Assembly: GCA_902362975.1 (NCBI GenBank)
Contig: CABIYO010000066.1
Location: 1-8,851 of the forward strand
Direction: 5' to 3'
Source: Caryophanales bacterium
GTDB lineage: Bacteria; Bacillota; Bacilli; Exiguobacteriales; Exiguobacteriaceae
Length of the DNA: 8,851 nucleotides
This document shows positions 6,812-8,851 of the stretch, one piece after another; the stretch's first letter is position 1, and every line of letters begins with the position of its first letter. Position numbers and translations under genes: made by a program. The notes below the pieces were generated by a model. It ran no database searches. It was not told where the DNA came from and saw nothing but the letters and a program-made list of their open reading frames with translations.

Positions 6812-7117
6812 ATGCAACATGTACAAACGACCGTCGGGGATCGGGATGACGTCCATAATCGAATTCATAATTTCGGACTCGGAATATTGGCCATGTTCTT
6901 TTTTGGTTTCCATATCATGATGACCTTTTATTTTACGGCGGCAGTCATTCTATTTGAACTCGTTCATGTGTTGATCATCCGTCGCTTTGAATATGGTCAT
7001 TCGTTCTTGCGAAGCCGTGTCTTCAAAGTCACATCTCACCTTGTGTTATCACTCGGGGTGCTGTTGTTGATTTTGTCCATGTCTCAGTTCTTTTTAGGCA
7101 ATGTGATGATTCGCTAA
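6812..7117 (+). CDS. Small membrane protein of unknown function
   Basis: A 101-residue protein I do not recognise. The first 20 residues are polar and rich in His and Asp (HVQTTVGDRDDVHNRIHN). A long hydrophobic stretch (about 22-57) could form two closely spaced helices and carries His34, Glu49 and His52 within the membrane region. A basic loop (RRFEYGHSFLRSRVFK, 57-72) precedes a last helix (about 76-97). The basic loop suggests a cytoplasmic turn. The start at 6812 is chosen for GAGGTGA (6800-6806), 5 nt upstream; the same frame is open back to TTG 6734 but lacks a good ribosome site there. It stands alone between two terminators, so it is its own transcription unit. No convincing -35/-10 pair is seen in 6680-6800. 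Confidence 0.7.
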   Translation: MQHVQTTVGDRDDVHNRIHNFGLGILAMFFFGFHIMMTFYFTAAVILFELVHVLIIRRFEYGHSFLRSRVFKVTSHLVLSLGVLLLILSMSQFFLGNVMIR

Positions 7118-7120
7118 GTG

Positions 7121-7147
7121 GAAAGGAGAAATTCCTTTCTTTTTTTA
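7121..7147 (+). terminator. Rho-independent terminator of the small membrane protein gene
   Basis: A 7-bp perfect stem (7121-7127 with 7133-7139) with a 5-nt loop is followed by eight T residues, 3 nt after the TAA. Confidence 0.88.
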
Positions 7148-7218
7148 TGTTTTTTTGAAACCTATGGTCATCTTTTCACGTACACTGATAGAAAGACTAT
7201 GAAAAAGGATGGGTTACT

Positions 7219-7274
7219 ATGAGATCTGAATGGAAACAACATGCACGACACGCTGTGTAGTGCAAAATAGGAGT
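7219..7274 (+). pseudogene. 5' end of a gene cut by the ISL3 element
   Basis: ATG at 7219 has a fair ribosome site (AAGGATGG, 7205-7212) at 6 nt and opens MRSEWKQHARHAV. It then meets TAG at codon 14 (7258-7260) and, 14 nt later, the left end of the insertion sequence. The fragment is too short to name. The TAG lies before the IS, so either the gene was already broken when the IS arrived or this is not a real gene start. Its continuation should lie past the right end of the IS, outside this window. Confidence 0.4.
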
Positions 7275-7298
7275 GGTTCTTACGCAATGTTGGTGAGG
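7275..7298 (+). repeat. Left terminal inverted repeat of the ISL3 element
   Basis: GGTTCTTACGCAATGTTGG and the following GTGAGG form the putative left end. Bases 7284-7297 pair imperfectly (10 of 14) with 8838-8851. The outermost bases cannot be checked because the partner lies beyond the window. Confidence 0.65.
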
Positions 7299-7345
7299 TA
7301 ATGATGCTGACATTATGGGAATAAAATCAAAAAGGATTGATTTCC

Positions 7346-8845
7346 ATGAACGAGTTGGAGTTCTTAGATGATCGCCTGTGTGTCACGAGTGCTCACTCAC
7401 ACGATGGGGTGAGACACTGTGCCGCTCGTCTCGTGTCCAGCGGTGCATGCTGTCCAGACTGTGGTCGGTTTTGTCACCGACGTCACAGTTTCACGACACG
7501 GCGGCTAAAAGACTTCTCAGGAATACATCAGGTTTTCCGTCTGAACATTCAAGTACCGAAATGGTTCTGCGACAACTCAATATGCCAACGTTCGATCTTT
7601 ACAGAGCGATTGCCGTGGGCCATTTCTCATTCGCGGAGAACGCTCCGTACGGAGCGTGTCACGACCGTCCTAGGTTTTCGAATCAGTCACGACACGCTAC
7701 TTAGGGTGCTACGACGCGTTCCCGTCCCGAGCCCCTGTGCTGAGGTGATCGGCATTGATGACTTCGCCTTCAAAAAGGGTCACCGATACGGGACCATCAT
7801 CTGTGACGCGACCACCCATCGTCCCATCGACCTGCTGCGGACCCGCGAAGCAGACATGTTGAAGGATTGGCTTGTGAATCTGGAGAAACGGCCTATCCGC
7901 GCATCGGTCGATCGATTCCCAGCCTATCAAGAGGCATTGCTCGACCAGGACATCGTAGTGGTGAGCGACCGCTTCCACCTCGTAGATAACCTATGGCGAT
8001 GCCTCAATTCGATATGCCAGCGTGTCATCCCCTCTCGAATCCCTGTAAATCCGAAAGGTGCCGTATCATACGGTTTGAAACCGCAACATCCGACTGGACC
8101 CGAGAACGAGACAAAACGACCGTTGGTCGAAAGGGTTCAAAGCATGCACCGCCAAGGGATGAGTCTGAATGCGATCGCCCAGATGCTCAGCTTGAATTGG
8201 AGGACCGTCAAAAAATACAGTGATCCGGCTTACGAACCCTCCCCGCCGAAACGACAAAGACCTCACTTGATTGATCGTTTCATGCCACAATTGAGGGAAT
8301 GTGTCCGAAATCGATACACCCTCCAGGAAACGGACGCTCATCTGAGACAATTAGGTTACAGAGGCTCGTTTGGCGCGGTCCGTCACCGTTCACGTGACGC
8401 TCGGAGGGAGGGTCTTCCCAAACCCCAGGTTTTCGTATCGCGCAAGGATGCCTGTCGTCTACTCTGGCAATGGCCTGTCACTAAGACGGATGACGCCATC
8501 GATGTCTCGTACCTGTTGGTCCGTTACGAAGACCTCGCCATCCCGTTCTGTTTCATTCAAGGATTTCGGGAAGCTATTCGGGAACGGGACGCGGGACATC
8601 TCCTTTCGTTGATCACCAATCCACAAGTCACATCACATCCCGGACTGAAGCGTTTCGTGGGTCGCCTCAAACAAAATGTAGAGGTGATCCTGGCGGCCTG
8701 TCAGTTTGAAGAAAGCAATGGTTACGTGGAAGGAAACGTCAATCGTCTAAAGATGATGAAGCGACTCATGTACGGAAGGGGAAATTTTGACTTGCTCAGA
8801 ATTCGGGTGCTTTGTCGAAATCCCGATCCGAGTTGTGCTCACTGA
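7346..8845 (+). CDS. ISL3-family transposase, probably with a small internal deletion
   Basis: A 499-residue DDE transposase. The N-terminal zinc ribbon has CPDCG (C36, C39) paired with CDNSIC (C75, C80). The catalytic triad is D138 in VIGIDDFAFKKGHRYG, D208 in VVSDRFHLVDNL and E462 in NGYVEGNVNRLKMMKR. Between the second D and the E lies an inserted helix-turn-helix (about 268-290, GMSLNAIAQMLSLNWRTVKK). The C-terminus MYGRGNFDLLRIRVL is typical. After RRTLRTER (97-104) the protein goes straight to VTTVLGFRISHDTLLR, whereas relatives have about 20 more residues between these motifs, so a short in-frame deletion is likely. The ATG at 7346 has AAAAGGA 9 nt upstream; an in-frame TTG at 7337 overlaps that site. 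The deletion could leave the protein inactive. Confidence 0.85.
   Translation: MNELEFLDDRLCVTSAHSHDGVRHCAARLVSSGACCPDCGRFCHRRHSFTTRRLKDFSGIHQVFRLNIQVPKWFCDNSICQRSIFTERLPWAISHSRRTLRTERVTTVLGFRISHDTLLRVLRRVPVPSPCAEVIGIDDFAFKKGHRYGTIICDATTHRPIDLLRTREADMLKDWLVNLEKRPIRASVDRFPAYQEALLDQDIVVVSDRFHLVDNLWRCLNSICQRVIPSRIPVNPKGAVSYGLKPQHPTGPENETKRPLVERVQSMHRQGMSLNAIAQMLSLNWRTVKKYSDPAYEPSPPKRQRPHLIDRFMPQLRECVRNRYTLQETDAHLRQLGYRGSFGAVRHRSRDARREGLPKPQVFVSRKDACRLLWQWPVTKTDDAIDVSYLLVRYEDLAIPFCFIQGFREAIRERDAGHLLSLITNPQVTSHPGLKRFVGRLKQNVEVILAACQFEESNGYVEGNVNRLKMMKRLMYGRGNFDLLRIRVLCRNPDPSCAH
7640..7657. repeat. Perfect 18-bp palindrome in the transposase gene
   Basis: ACGCTCCGTACGGAGCGT is identical to its reverse complement. 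It spans exactly codons 99-104 (TLRTER) and ends where about 20 residues seem to be missing. It may simply follow from the conserved RTxRTER codons, or may mark the deletion junction. Confidence 0.85.
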
Positions 8846-8851
8846 TATTCC
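8838..8851 (-). repeat. Inner part of the right terminal inverted repeat
   Basis: Reverse complemented, this reads GGAATATCAGTGAG and aligns with the left end GCAATGTTGGTGAG. It overlaps the transposase stop codon (TGA, 8843-8845). The outer part lies past the window. Confidence 0.65.

Larger units (their letters stand above)
7275..8851 (+). mobile_element. ISL3-family insertion sequence, right end cut by the window edge
   Basis: The element carries one transposase gene. The left end is placed at 7275 (GGTTCTTACG), since ISL3-family termini usually begin GG and contain TCTT. The final 14 bases of the window (8838-8851), reverse complemented, match left-end bases 7284-7297 at 10 of 14 positions, with GTGAG identical. 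The right inverted repeat is therefore partly inside the window, and about 9 more bases should lie beyond 8851. ISL3 elements make 8-bp target duplications; the flank 7267-7274 is ATAGGAGT and should recur after the right end. Confidence 0.8.

Noticed and set aside
1..8851. CRISPR array, tRNA or rRNA genes, defence or toxin-antitoxin system
   Set aside because: No regularly spaced repeats, cloverleaf or rRNA motifs, and no paired small genes of toxin-antitoxin type were seen.

Overview
The window reads as chromosomal DNA of a low-to-mid GC Gram-positive bacterium (Bacillota). The gene content (BrnQ, a NorA/Bmr-like efflux pump, YunF, YunD and YutD homologues, a CodY-like box, AGGAGG-type ribosome binding sites, U-tract terminators) fits Bacillales, and the base composition and protein style suggest Exiguobacterium. 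That genus call is an inference from sequence style, not a database match.

Layout. Positions 1-199 hold no supportable gene. On the minus strand (850 to 200) lies the wreck of a sodium:alanine symporter (AgcS/AlsT family). It has three in-frame stops (TAG, TAA, TGA) and one large internal deletion, yet keeps a single reading frame. Divergently, an acylphosphatase gene (943-1215) has good residues throughout but is cut by an in-frame TAG at codon 58. Next is an intact branched-chain amino acid carrier, brnQ (1417-2736), with its own promoter, a near-consensus CodY box and a strong terminator.

A second block starts at 2842: an MFS drug-efflux-type transporter overlaps a DUF72/YunF protein by ATGA, followed 15 bases later by a cytosolic YunD-type 5'-nucleotidase/metallophosphatase. 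These three look like one operon. A YutD (DUF1027) gene follows and ends in a terminator. After it comes a lone 101-residue membrane protein of unknown function with its own terminator.

The right end is an ISL3-family insertion sequence (7275 to beyond the window). It landed in the first codons of a small gene whose 5' end (7219-7274) remains. The window stops inside the right inverted repeat of the element. The transposase keeps its zinc ribbon and DDE residues but seems to lack about 20 residues after its RTER motif.

The theme that stands out is decay. Three host loci are broken (symporter, acylphosphatase, IS-interrupted ORF). In both places where coding sequence seems to have been lost, the junction is flush with a perfect inverted repeat: a 21-bp repeat in the symporter and an 18-bp palindrome in the transposase. 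No novel defence or biosynthetic system is visible. The best leads are these deletion junctions, the CodY box, and the transporter/YunF/YunD operon.
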